Positions 1-13,400 of a stretch of DNA of 64,000 nucleotides are shown here, one piece after another. Each line of letters opens with the position of its first letter. The first letter of the stretch is position 1. Below the pieces are notes generated by a model. The model was not told the DNA's origin and searched no databases. It saw only the letters and a list, made by a program, of their open reading frames with translations. A program made the translations under genes and the position numbers. The DNA is from Stratiolaelaps scimitus (taxonomy: Eukaryota; Arthropoda; Arachnida; Mesostigmata; Laelapidae), in assembly GCA_019614645.1 (NCBI GenBank), contig JABWDB010000072.1, forward strand, positions 868,001 to 932,000, in the 5' to 3' direction.

Positions 1-786
1 TCTACGAAGACCCGTAGACAACGAATGCAACTCTCGACGTTCCGTTCATCGACGCCCGCGCCCATCGCTTCGCCAGAGTCTCGTATCAGTTGGGTAAGAC
101 ACTTCGCAGCTTTGGTCATCGCATAGGCGTCGTGAGGAACCAACTCACAGCCCGACAGGCTTATTGTATACTGGTTGACAGAACAGCCACCGGTTTTTGC
201 TGGCGAGCCCTCTTCCTGTCCAACCTGTAATGAAGCGGAAAATGAAACATCGCCGTAGAAAAATAGGCTTGCAACCTTCTCGATGGTCGGTGGGCATAAA
301 CCCCACCTAACCCAGCAGCCTTATTTCACAGTCCGAACTGCCATTACCTTAATACAATAGTTGTATGTCCATTTAAGCAGGCGGTAATACAGGCGATATA
401 CTAATTGAAGCTATGAGGATGAACGAATGAATATTGCAATCTGCTTCGTGGAATTAAAGCTTCGAAGAGCTTTGTCTCGATCAATACATACCAATATCCA
501 ACTGCCTGTTATGTTCGTGCTGAAGTGACGATTACTATCATGTTGATTATTGTGCACTTGGTGGCCGCTGTTGTGATGTGAATTGTGTTTGGGTGTCCGG
601 GTGCTGACTTCGCTATCGGAGGTGTAACCCCGATCCGGCTCCAACACGGTTGAGGTGCTTCTTCTCAGAGACCCCATCTCGGAATCGCTTTGCACTCCAC
701 TATCGTACGACTGGCTATCCGAACTCTACACAAACAAATGAACAGAACCTCTGTTATTTCTACCTCTGTTTATACATCTATGTATA

Positions 787-827
<41 letters not shown>

Positions 828-3800
828 ACAAACTGCCAGCGTTCCGCACCCTACACATACGCACCCTTATATCTGCACAAATGGCTGCCATTTTGGCGAG
901 AAGTTCACTGTCAAGCATGAGAGCCTGTGACGACGGCTTCAATCCTGCCCCGGCGACCGATAGTAACGCGAACAACGTCTGCCAATCAGCACGACTCGTT
1001 AAACAGCTGGCAGATGTTCGCAAAAGCTCGTGCACAGCATAGACAATCTGCCTGGCAACCGCTCGAACTGTTGCTGGCTTGAGCAGTAGTAACATTGCAA
1101 GATTTTGCAATGCCTGTGAGCCCATCTGATCGCCCTTGCACAGGCGAAGAGCCAGCCGAAGCATACCCACAACGGCGCGCTCAAGCAACCGCCGATGGTC
1201 CCTCGCTGCAGCACCCATGACAAGCGCCACGAGGTGGTCACGAACCGGCGCCCAAATAGCATGTACGCGATCCTTGTTCTTTAGGACGACCTTCACTAGC
1301 AGTTCGAGAGCAAATATCGTGGATTCTTCGTCATAGCCGCCGTTGGCAACGACGCCATTCGACAACTCCGAGTTGACGAACGCGTGCGACGGGGGCACAG
1401 GGCAGGCCGCGATAAGAACACGTACGAGTTCCTCGAGTGCCGAGGTGCGCAGAAACGTCGACTCAGAGAAGATGAAGTCCGGATGAAAGTTGATTACGCA
1501 CGACTCGGCGACTTTGCGCAGTTCAGCCTCCTGCTCTCGTTGGGCGGCGCTTTCCGACGAGGTGATGTACGAGACAAGGCTGCTGAACAGGCCTCCACTT
1601 TGTTCCGTTCGATCCGGTTCGGGCCTGCGGCGGGCAATCGACACGAAGCCTTTGGGTTCGACGAAGTCGTCAGCTGTAGTTACGCTCGCCGGCATCAAGC
1701 CAGCTCGGTAGAGTATGAGCGAGCAGTCGACGACCTGTCTCCAGCCTTCGCGCATTACGTCACCGTGCTTGTGCGCCAAAGTGAACATCAATTTCGCTGT
1801 TAGCTGAGCGCGTTGGTCACCGCCTAGCGCTTGAAGAACTCCTGACACGGAGTCCGCTGATGAGATGCCTATATGAGATGCATTTATAGCAACGAATAAC
1901 AGTACCGTCCGATTAGATTCGTTTCTCATCAATGAGTAAATTAATTTTACAGCCGTGCTGTAGTATGCACGATTGCACGTCATACACAAGACCATCATAT
2001 AGTCCATCCACTCATCGGATGTCATTAGGTGATCAGTTATCGTGATTAAAATTAGATATGAAATATTCAAACGAAACCAATGAAAAGCAGGACAGCACTA
2101 CACATTGCCTACAGCGACGATTGAAGTGATTACATGCCCTTCCTGCGGTCTGGAGCAAGCTGAAGTGAGAAGTTAGTGACATTTATATAGACAAATAATG
2201 CTTGCTACTTCATTTGTCTTATTTGAGTCGTGGTTTAAACGATCTAGGCACAAAAACAATGAACCATTATTCTCTATGGCACAATCTGTCGCAACTAGCT
2301 ATGCGTACATGGATCGTTGCGCATAACTGTAGAAGTGGACATTGAAAGTATCTGAACGACTTCGATGAATATCCCGCTAGCAATGTCGTTCGAGAGGTTA
2401 ATTTGTAGGCTATGTATCGTCTCCCTCGACGAGATCGTCTAGACGGTGTAATAACACAATATACGTCCAAATACTCACCAGTGTACTTGTAGAGTGCCTG
2501 GATGAGATGGTCGAACACCTCGGTCCGTCCGTAGTGAGCCGCAATCGTAGCGCACTTACGATAGCCGGCCATTAGCTTTTGCGTGAGCAGAGAATCATCG
2601 ACAACCTTGTCGAGAAGATAAGAGAGTGCAACCAAAGTGGGCGACCAGGCCAAACTGAACACTTCATCATCCAAGACTCCACCACCTACTCCATCACACT
2701 CCATAAATCTACGAGAATACAACACGCAACGAGAACAGAGAGATGAATTAGCCACGAATAACCATCTTCCAGGAATCGCTGGTGAATTGGCTTCTTGGAT
2801 AGACACGAATTAATTCGGTAATATGGTAGTCGGTTGTTTGTCCTATCTAGCTGGCGCATACAGACCTGCCCTCGGGGGAGGCGCCCCTCTTCAGCAGCAC
2901 CTTCCACAGATAGTTCTCACGAACGACACCGGTCTGCTCCGCGGGCATGACGATCTCGTCGGTCTTGATAGCATCGTATATATCAGACAGGAGGCGACGC
3001 TCAAAGTCGGCTGAACCGTTCACTCCTGCTCGAAACAACCACAGCGATAGCCACGTTGAATAGGGTTCGTTCTACCCGGGTAACATTAACGGTTAACCAT
3101 CCGTCGTCAGCTATAACATGCTAAGCAATCCTAAGCTAGTTGTCTTCATTTCCTACTATAACCATTTCACCTGCACTACTGGAAGCTGTAATTAATTCGA
3201 GCCCTAATCTGAGAGTAGCTGTGGGTATGGCTAGGCTATGAAATACGTGAAGGAGAATAGAACAAAAATGAAGAACAACAAAGGAAAAGATGCTGTTGAC
3301 CTCAAGACTTTGTAACTGCGCAACGGTTTAGCATTAGTGTCATCAGCGTGATAGGTTCAATGAGCAAGCAATGAGCGACCGACAGTACCTGCGGCATGCA
3401 GGAGGCCATTCTGCAGGATAGGCGAACCTAGCAGAAAACACAACCATAGCAACCGTTCGAATTGGAATAACCCATACAACAAACAGCATTCGATCGACGA
3501 AATGCACAATCATTTCTCTTATTTCGTTTACACGAGAGGAGAATACGTATACGAAATAATAGCTAACAAAATTCCAAATTCAACGAAACGCTACAATATT
3601 CGAACGACAAGGGCAAGAAGAACCGGAGAAGCTGCACAACAAGATATCGTACATGTGAATGTTAGTGCTCAAGGGTCGAAAATCGGTTTAGCACCTAAAT
3701 GCACCTTTGATATGTTATGTTGCTTAACGGACACTTGTGAACGGATAATTGAGCTCTCACGTGGAACAATTTGAACCGTCAAACGTTCGCTTACCTCAGC

Positions 3801-6800
3801 GATTGTCGTTCTTAACCGTCATCAATCGTGAGCACTAACGGATCTCTTATCAACAATATTAATTGTGATGTGTATCCTGACAAGCACATTGACATTTCGT
3901 AATTTCAAGATACATGAAAAAAGGTACAGTTGGACTTAATTTGGGTGACAGAGAAAGATCTGTGTGACTCGCGAAATACCTAGAATCAAGTGAAAACAAA
4001 TCCTTTAGGATTGTAGGTCTAGTGCTATTGCTCTACCTTTGAGGTTTTTGATGAAATCCTCTTCAGTCATCGGAGTCGATTGCTTCTTCACGTTGGTGTT
4101 GTGCTGGTCCACGTTCAGCATGATGACAGCATAGGCGAGGGTAAATGCGGCATCTGCTGATGCGAAAGGTTCCCCGTTGCTCGTCTGCAAATCCATGAGG
4201 TGCAAAATAAGAATCTATGTATAATAACTAATCCAAGTTTGTATCAGTCAGTTATAAAAGTGGGCGACAATTGGGAAATACATCTACATTTTTTTTCGAG
4301 CTAACCCCCAGCTCTTCCCATATCTGACAGCCGTCAGAATTTAACCTTTAGGTATTACTAGGAGGACCTGTCGGGGCTGACATTTAAGAACATCGGCTAT
4401 TGCAGACGAGCGTAGTGCTACCCCACCGCGCTGTGATCAAATCATTTTTTATTCGTAACCAGAACAGCTGGCCGCTGAAGATCAAGGCCACAGAGCAAAT
4501 AAGGGGAGAGGTGAACCAAGGAACAGAAGATATGACTTAATTAGCTAACAGAGCCTCGACTTATCGAATTACTTACATGCCAATGTTCGGCAAAATGTTC
4601 CAGGATGAGGGAGATTGGTTGTGCTTCACCGGGGAGTCGAAATGTTTCGAGGTACATCCGTAATGCCTCATCAATTCTCGTATCCGTGAAATTGAACGAT
4701 TTGACGAACGCTTTCAACAGGTCGACGTTGTTCCGATTTGAGATATAGTCGCCAATTTTGTTCTTGTCCAGCTGATAATTCGTACGTAAAAATTCGGCCA
4801 CCTTCTCCGGACAGAACGTTCTTGGAAGGATATCATTCTCCATTAGGAAATCGACGCCTTTTGATGGCTTCTGATTAAAATGCTCAGTGCCTTGCTGCAG
4901 GAGGCGCTTCTTATGTCTGATTGCCGCCACCTGTGAGACAACGAGGTTGGTGAAAGACAAGACCAGTTATTGCACTCTTTTACCATTATCACTTTATTCA
5001 TACATTGACACATTGTATCTATGTAAAGCGTACGATTACTTGAAATGCCACTGCTAATCTATTGGTTTTCCTAGTGGTTGCTGGATATAAACAGTAAGAA
5101 AGCGGGCTTACCTCTTCATGCGTGGGAATAATTGGCCCATCATCTCGTTCCGAGCTGCTCCGCTCGGGATTTGCATCAGAGGTGGCGCAGTTATCATCAT
5201 GGGCCGGACTTTCAATCTTCATCGTGGCATTAACAACAACTGCTAACTGCATACCTGATGCAGCAACCGCTTGTAAGAGTTCTTCCCGAGCGCCTGCGAG
5301 TGATCCCTTGCCATTCTTGCTAATACTTGATTTCGACTCTTTGTTGTCTTGATCTTTCGATGAGACCATCATGAAATGACAGTGGGTTTCGACGGAATCA
5401 ATAACTGCCAGTAAAGCTTCCAGCGACAGATGGTGAACGCCTGGTGACAATGACACGGTACGAGCGCGTATAGTTGATTTATAATGATCGAATGTATACA
5501 AACAAATCCCAGTGACAAGTAAGTGAATTAATTGAGCGACATGTGCAAATAAATTGAGAGAATACATTCATTTTTAACTGATTTTGTATTTTTTGAAGCA
5601 GAACAGGGAAACGATGGCTTTTAAATTGCAATCATAATAATGCTATTAAATGTTGGATTGCTCGATGGCAAGTTAGTTCATGTACAATGCAATCGAACAC
5701 CGCAACACACACTTACTATAAATGGCTGTGACTGGGAAGGCGGTCTTCGATAGCGTTTTTGTTAGATCCTCGAACAAGTTGGAGCAGTAGAGGTCGCAGT
5801 CGTAATTCAAATAGAGCTCAGTCACAAAACCCGGAATTCTCCACAGCGAGACGATATTGTCGATTGCCAATTCCTTGATTTCGTAGCTCATCTAAAGGTG
5901 TGGAATGGATAAAGTCAAATACAATATTAGCTCAAATAGTGAGCTCACCGAACGGACGGACGGACGGATGGCGTTTACAATTAGAACTCGCCGACGCACT
6001 CACTAACGGGTTAGCACTGCTGATCAACAAGCGAGTACTTATGTGATTGCGAAATATTCTTGTGTCATTGGTAGCTTCTCCATGAGAACTGTTACCCACT
6101 TACCTTGTTAGGTCCTTCGAAAGTGATGAGTTCAATAAGCTTGAGTAGATAACTCTCAAGCTGGAACTTCAGCTGAGACCGCAGCGACTCGAAGAGTAAA
6201 AAGCAAACGCGCATCGTCAGAACGAGAATGCTGATACGTTCACTCTTCAGCAACTGTAATTAACCAAAACCAAATGATCAGAAGAGCCGAGTTGCTGCTT
6301 CGTTGATCAACCTTCACCATTATAATAGTTTACCATTTCACACGCACAAATGATTCGAGAAATAGTAAGAGAGCCCAACACGTTGATTGCAGAAGACACA
6401 CGTTATACACTAATAATCCTTTTGCACCTTCGTTAAGCCACTAGCAACTCAGCTTTACAACTGACACAACGACATTATTCAAACGTATAATAAACACTAA
6501 TGAGCTGGTACATCGAATGAAGGGCAGCCACTTACCGCAAGGAGGCTTTTACAAACATCGTCCTTCACAAGGTCGACAAGCGACGGGAAGTTTCCAATGT
6601 GCCTTCCGCCAACCTCGAGCGCAATCGTCATCAACTCCAAACCGAGTGAAATGATCTGTTCGGAATTGTTGTACGGTTCTTGAGGGCAAATGATGATTGA
6701 AATAAACTTGAGGAGCTCTTTCACCGACGACAGGCCGTATGGCACCCTATCGCCATTCGACGTCGGCGTGAATCGAACCCCGCGAGAGCTCACGAAGTCC

Positions 6801-9205
6801 TTGTCACCAGCTGACGCCTCCTAAAATATTCGTTTGATTCATTTGTAATTTGCCGGAAACAGATTCATCGAGATTGCTTACAAACCAATTCAATGTTCCA
6901 CCCTATTATTGTTACCTGGAGCTGTCAGCTGTCTATTGTATTGCGTCGTGGTCTAGCCAAATATGTATAAGTAAATCTCCCTTCGCGGGTTCGAGCCCCG
7001 CTGCGTGACACATAAGAGAGCTTAAGCACTGTTTAATTGCAGCTCCTTTAACAAACCAATAAAGCTTTACCTTTACCTTACTTTCCTTATCACATATTTA
7101 CGATTTACCTATAATACACAGATTTCTTCATTACATCGAAAAGCAGAAGAAATTCCCCTTTCAGCGCTTTGGCCACTGCCGCCAACGTCGCATATGGCAC
7201 AAACCTGTAGGTTGCCTTCGACACTGTTTTCATCCACCTGATGTCCGAGTTCATCGAGCGAGTTGACACTTCCACACAGATGAACAATATGCCCACCCTC
7301 CTCGATGAAGTCCCTCGACACAATTTCCACACTTTCACTAAGTCCGCCCTCGGTTTCGTCTGCATCACCCGAGGCTCCCTTAATTTCGCCATTAGTCATC
7401 TCATTATCATCAGCCGCCCTTCGGTCCTCACTCGAAGCACTCGCTTTCCGTTCGGCTTCGCCCGAGGCGTGCTCATTAATTGGCTGGCGTTCTTCAGTGC
7501 TACTGGTGTATTCCCTTGCCTCCGGAGGCACTTTTGGTCTGCTTTTGCTCTGCTCCGCGCCGTCGTGTTGTAACGGAGGGTGACCCGAATGTTGCAGAAC
7601 CCCTTGGCCACTGACGCTCGTTGCCTCCTGCTGTACGGCCTGCACCTGTTCCGGAACAGCGGCGTCGTGAATGGCCCCAACGTCATGCGCGTGACGATGT
7701 TTGCCTGCGCCGTGCGCTGCTTTCCCGCGCGGGATATTGCCGATACTGAACGGCATCTCTTCTTGGGTTTTCGTTTTCTTCATACGGCCATGGCCTGCTC
7801 GACGACGCTGGCTATGCCGGTGTTCAATGCTCGTGCCGTTTCCAGCGCGTATACGGAGCTGTTTCAGCTGCATGTCATCATGGAGGTCCTCGCTGAACGT
7901 CGGCAAACGTGCGAACATCAGCTGGACAACCTCACCCCAGGTCTGTTCAGCCATCTTTTTGACAAGTACCCCGAAGCTGGGGTCGAATATGATCTTTATG
8001 ATGGCCTGGATGAGCTCGCACACTCCACTGTTGCTAAGCAGACAACCGATTTGCGATAAGAGTAAACTGTGTATAACATTCAGAAACTTCATGATTACGA
8101 CTTCGTCCGATGCGACATCATCGGAGATGTAGCTGATCTTCTTCATTGCCAAAACGATCTGTTCAGCGGTCGCGGCAGCCGATTCTAACCTGCAAGGGGG
8201 CAGTTTAAATTTATGATAATTGTTTTTATTAATAGACTTCGTATGCTTTACAGTCAGTCAATGTCGCCCATGTTGCTAACATGTACACGTATAGGCTCAG
8301 CTTAACTGATCACCGGACACGAGGGTACAAAGCGAAATGCTTTATGCTTCATGTTTAATAGCTCTATCAGCATCCGTATGCATCTCGTTGCGTTTGTTTG
8401 TGACGGACGCTTGTTGTATTGCAAGTTGCTGCCAGCGTACCTATGATCGATGAGGCCATATTGTAGAAACTTCGCGATGGCTGTCAGTGCCATCGCAGTA
8501 ACAGACCCGGTTGTCTCCTCAGATCGAACAACGTCCAGAAACGGAGAGAAATATATCGATGGCTCAAGGTCCGACAGTTCGCTTTGTCGACTCAAAATGT
8601 CCTGGAAAGTTTAAATGAAACAAATTTTAAATGAACCACAATCGAATAACACAATGTTCAATGATGCCAACTTTAAAACTGTTTCTTTCGAAAAAAAAAG
8701 CGTAAAAGCACACTAGAGAATATTGAATGCTTCCAGACAACAATGCGTTTAATTAATAACATAAACCGCATTCTCAACAAAAGTGTTGAAAATCGCAATA
8801 TGAAAGGTTAGCAGCAAGGAAGTTAACTAACACTTGGCTTAAGAAGGAATTGGAGTTTTAGCTCCAACGATCAGAAAGATTCCGATAATGTTGTGATTTT
8901 TTGCAACGTTTTTTTAGAATGACAATTTTATCTAAAGAAATCAAATCATCAGATCATTTAGTTTTAATAGCAAAACGTATGTAATGATTGAATTTAAAGG
9001 ACACCAAATATTAACAACAAATTAATAAGATCGATTGTACGAGACTACGGGCTCATGTATGATATTTTAAGTACTGAATTACCTTGAGGGATGAGAAGCT
9101 TCTAATGAGCTCCTCAAGGCTCTCGTTCTGGTGAGAGTACCTCATACTACGTCGGAGCACTGCGCTCATGAGGGATATCTCCCCCATGACCATGTATTTC
9201 GCCAT
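1..9205 (-). CDS. GBF1: GBF1, Golgi brefeldin-A-resistant ARF guanine nucleotide exchange factor; 3' end off the window
   Basis: Large Sec7 GEF that loads GTP on ARF1 at the cis-Golgi/ERGIC to recruit COPI. Exons in transcription order: 9205-9083, 8601-8441, 8189-7205, 6820-6536, 6253-6104, 5891-5717, 5440-5112, 4930-4577, 4184-4037, 3025-2866, 2708-2479, 1868-865, 725-492, 224-1 (continues left). All junctions are GT-AG and phases agree, giving about 1,520 residues against roughly 1,860 in human GBF1. The start [10 protein letters not shown] matches the family N-terminus. An acceptor-like site at 9229 suggests a 5' UTR intron. Seen domains: DCB in exons 1-3; HUS box NYDCD near residue 597; Sec7 about 737-957 with the glutamic finger in FRLPGEAQ (about residue 838) and [16 protein letters not shown] region after it; the GBF1-specific [10 protein letters not shown] in exon 13. 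The exon 3 linker is long and polar. The exon 3 donor (CAG|GTTTGT at 7205) is the least certain junction. Confidence 0.95.
789..824. repeat. (TA)n microsatellite in a GBF1 intron
   Basis: Uninterrupted TA dinucleotides lying in the intron between GBF1 exons 12 and 13. Reading through it on the minus strand gives a spurious Tyr-Ile tail on the exon 12 reading frame. Confidence 0.95.
4289..4443 (-). mobile_element. SINE-like repeat, family B, inside a GBF1 intron
   Basis: On the minus strand this reads a core close to CCCCGACAGGTCCTC, then AGTAATACCTAAA, a CTGTCAG block, and a GGGTTAGCTCG end followed by an A tract (T tract on plus). The same core and end occur at 26781-27034 and 39609-39701. 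It is diverged but clearly the same family, and it sits in the intron between GBF1 exons 8 and 9. Confidence 0.7.
6942..7080 (+). mobile_element. tRNA-derived SINE-like repeat, family A, inside a GBF1 intron
   Basis: A tRNA-like head (GTGGTCTAGCC as box A, GGTTCGAGCCCCGC as box B) runs into a shared body, TAAGAGAGCTTAAGCA, then TTGCAGCTCCTTTAA and AAACCAATAAA, and ends in a short ACCTTT repeat. Copies occur at 40561-40684, 40687-40795, 42064-42196 (minus) and, decayed, at 57319-57375. The box B match makes a tRNA origin likely; the exact parent tRNA is not identifiable by eye. Confidence 0.8.
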
Positions 9206-9888
9206 CGCGCCTTCTTCTTGGACGCGACCTAGCACAGGACAACATACAACATCAACAACTATAAATTAATCTATGTTATTCCCAATTCTCTATCCAAAGA
9301 AAAAACACGGTATTTTTGCTGTTCTTAGTGGCCATATGAATCTAGATATCGATGTGTGAACAACCGAGTTAATCCCCTGTAGAGAAACCGACGTCCTTCT
9401 CCTATCAGACTTTTTTCTAGGCACTCATATGTATTATGACATTACCCGGCATCTATTCATACAAACTGTGTACCTGGGTACTGCTGACGTTACTGCCTAG
9501 AACATTACAGGGACGAACTGAAGGACCTATCTTTAAGAGAAGCAACCTTTGTCATCGTTATTAGCGTCTTAGCAAAATGTCAGCCTTCAGCGAAATCGTC
9601 TCTCATTGCTTCGAAGTTGAGACAACGACACCATTAAGGTTGTATACTCGTATCACGTTAGTAATTAGGTAAGACGACTCCCAATCGGCTTTGCTGCCCT
9701 CGTAGAAGGATTAGGACTGGTAATTCAATGCTGCAAAGGGCCGAAGGACATAGCTAGCCGATTATTTGTCACAATTCGATAGGCCGCATATATTTGGAGG
9801 TTTCAACAGCCTCAAAAAAGATATCTTGAAAGCTCTCCTCGTTTCTCTCCCGTTCAAATTCTAGCTCTAGTGTTCCCGATTCCTGTCT

Positions 9889-9891
<3 letters not shown>

Positions 9892-9921
<30 letters not shown>
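9892..9921. repeat. (TA)n microsatellite
   Basis: About 15 uninterrupted TA units upstream of GBF1. Confidence 0.95.
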
Positions 9922-9924
<3 letters not shown>

Positions 9925-10378
9925 AAAAACAAAGCTCATGTAATTATTCTTGCTATCCTTTACCTGTGAGTGCATGGGTACAGATACGAACGTTTGTGCC
10001 TATGAATATACCTATCATATCTTAGACTATATATGTACATACAATAAAATAATATAATTCAATACAAGTACTCCTATATATGTCAGTTAGTGTGGGACAG
10101 TATAAGTAATACTAGTTGAAAGTCGATTCGGTTAAGGACCATAAAGGTTTACTTTGTAACATTTAACATATCCACGACAAAGCACTGAGTAGACTAGATC
10201 CTATTTGATGGTTGTCAAATCGAGCAGAATGAGCTAATCTAATTGCACCACCGTCTGTGGAGTAATATCCTTCTCATTGGGGCATAGCATATTTGGCCGC
10301 TAATTCGACTTCCTTGGCTCAAATGGTTTTCAACAGACCACAATTAGTGTTTCAAATCAATACACACATTTTTTCCTT

Positions 10379-10381
<3 letters not shown>

Positions 10382-10416
<35 letters not shown>
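10382..10416. repeat. (TA)n microsatellite
   Basis: About 17 uninterrupted TA units in the GBF1-GMPPA gap. Confidence 0.95.
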
Positions 10417-10421
<5 letters not shown>

Positions 10422-13400
10422 ACGAGATCACTTTGACATCGCGCATATTCGCAGTTACGAAGTCGTGCAGCGGTTAATCAAATTTGTCAACACATATTCT
10501 GTCAGCCCCAAGAGCTTCAGTCCCACTACTGGTAAATAAATAACCGAACAGCTCGTGTATTAGTGGGTGGGTGTATGTATGAATCACTGTCAAATGTCAG
10601 AAGTTTTTTCTCGAATAGCTTCAAATATGATCACTCTCCACTATGTCGCATGTTGATGCTGGTACACTCAAAGCACCAAGTCTCGTCATGTTGTAACCAC
10701 GATCTAATTGTCAGGTGCCCCTTAAAAGTGTTGCTCATCTGTAACCACAAATTGGAACACAACCGACACAGGCAAGCGCGCGGGTAACGGCTCACTGATC
10801 ACCTGAGTGAAACGTGTACAAGGCCACCTCACCACCTCCACCATGTGCCCTCACCTGGCCTGGTTCAGCTAATTTCCGTCTGATTGGGTTCCGTTTTCGT
10901 CACCGCGTCAGCCGTATGCTATTTAACTAACCGGCAATAACCTCATACGGGAGGAGGGATAAGGGCCAAGGGAAATATGTCCGTGTTGTCATTCTGCTGT
11001 TTCTGCTGCTGGTGCTGCCGTTGCTTATATATGTCTTTGGCGGCGTAGCTATCGTCGCCGGAACTACAGCGACTACATGTTCAGCTATCAAGTGTAGCAA
11101 ACGTGAGCAGCTTGCGCAGTTTGCGTCTTGCGGGAACTGTGCAGCCTATCATGGACAGGTGACGACCTGCCAAGATCACTACATGTTTGATCAATCGAAC
11201 ACGTAACAATTATTGACGGGCACAGGCAGCACGTAGTTGACGTCCGTGCATGGCCTATATATATAAGCACAACTATTTCCGGATCACACTGTAGACATGA
11301 TAATTATTTCAATGTATATTCACGTCCGTTGACTCTGGCCAGATCAAAATGATGATTGCCAAGTATATTCTGCTAAGATGTCAAACGGATTTCGGTTCGT
11401 GGACTGTTCTGGTGCATAGGCACTGGTTTTTCCTTCAAAATCATGAAAATGCTGCATAAAAATTAACCATCAATGTGAGCCGCCAGAAACATGGGATTCA
11501 AGTGACCAGTATAGACGCCACCATACTCACAATGTCCGTATATAATACAGCATACTAAAAGCTATGCGGGAGACCAGAACATCATTACCCATTGGAACAA
11601 TCCACAGCTCACCCTATGCTGAGCAGGTCTCCTGTGGTGTCTTCATCGAAAGACAATGGCAAACATATGCAGCGGCATTTCTATTTCGTGTTGGCACTCA
11701 AATAGCCGAGTCGAACTGTGACGTGTCGCTGAAAACTCTACACTGACCAACTTGACGGTGGTACGTACCTCCGATGGCTGAAGATTTCGTGGCAAAAACT
11801 CAAATAAATCCCATTTTGCTCCACCAGCTCACACAGTGTCACGGAAGGCTCACACGACTGATGTTAGATCTCGACACCCGTGTTCGCCAGCAGCCACTCG
11901 AACTAACATTAATCAATGTAGCAATCTACCGTCACCAGCAGTTTGCGCCAGTTACACTACGCGATGTTTGGTGATCGAGATCACGCACGAAATCAATTTC
12001 TAAGAGTTATGGCCTTTTGACGGAAATTTAAGCACGGGTGTCATCTGGCTCTCCACGACAGCAAATTCGAGCGGGCTAGTGGACAGTTGCGTTGAAGCAC
12101 CCGGATGTAGCTTCAACAGCTCAAGCACGTATGAGCCATTTTAATTCGTAATCGTTAACTGAACTCGCTTTAATGAATCCATGATAAATATGAATGAAGG
12201 ACACGGTATTCAAATTTAAACATTACGAAAATACGCGCCACAAGCATCAGCGACCCCCCGATGTTGCGGCGACTTCCGGGTGAGACAGAGCATCCCCAAG
12301 AAATGATTCTGCCACCTGTCAGAGAACGGCAGCTGATGTGTACCCGAAAGAGCGGCGCATACATTGTCCAGTCGTTTATACCTGCCCCGCCTAAATAGTG
12401 TCTTCGCATAAATGTTACGTGATTGCGCATTTACAACATTTCAATGTAAGTCGTATCCTAAACTTTAGCTAATCACTCCAAATATGCGGCAAATGCAGAA
12501 GTGATCCGAGCACAAAGAGATAGAGTGAATGAGTTTTGCTGTGTGTCGAAGTTAACCAGAATGGGCGCGATCTGAGGCGCGCTGACTTCGAATTCTGTCA
12601 AAGTCGTTCCAAGTATTGGAGCACTCGGATAGACGGTACGGTTACAATCAGCTGGGGGTCGGAGCAATTTTACACGCCACGCGCCGAGTCAATCGAATGG
12701 GGATTGAGCAGAGAAATGCTTTTTAAAAGGTTCTTGCAAATAAGTAGGCAGACCTCATCGTGTAAGCGGTGTAATGTGAAGATTGTATTACTCTGAAGGC
12801 AGGTAAAAAGCGGAATGCATATCATCGAAATTTAACAAATGCGTCAATGAATTTCTGGCAGGGTTGGGTCGATGTCAGGTCTAGCGTCATTTCTGTTTCC
12901 GCTGTGCAGACTAACAAATGCATACATTGCTTCAGATATGCCGGCGTGTGCTATTATCTTGTATGGTGTAACAGAGCATTTCGGTAAACGGTCTACATAT
13001 TATATATTTATTCAAACATAGAATAATTAGGAATTCGAGTTAGGGATTGGTAAACTGTTACGAATTTGCGCTGAAATCGTCCTTCTGTTGAGCTTAAAGC
13101 TCCTGAGATTATAAATAGTATGATGTTCAATAAATTAATGAATAAAACAAACAATAAGCCTATCACAGGTTATTAAACTTGATAGGTTCTGAACCCATAC
13201 GTCAGCGGTGTTCCCCGCGATCGAATGTATCTGGTTCAACAATCCGAGTAAACTCTGTGACTCTCACAATAGAGTGTCTCTAATCTATTACGTTGGCCCC
13301 TATTTGGTCTCTGTACCGCTACACGTTTTATCTTGGCTAATTCAGTTATGATCTTAAATTCGTCGATACGAAGCAGCTCGATCTCGAGTTGCTCCGGATT

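Noticed and set aside
778..864. Tyr-Ile repeat at the end of the minus-strand frame 778-2070
   Set aside because: Read-through of a (TA)n tract beyond the GBF1 exon 12 donor at 865; not coding.
7105..7392. Alternative minus-strand frame ([18 protein letters not shown]) overlapping GBF1 exon 3
   Set aside because: The main frame carries the conserved GBF1 residues and a phase-0 CAG|GTTTGT donor that joins correctly to the next exon; this frame has neither.
11560..12120. Receptor-like exon (plus strand STLTNLTVVRTSDG)
   Set aside because: A short Ig-like look only; frame is broken and there is no conserved Cys/Trp pair or splice partner.
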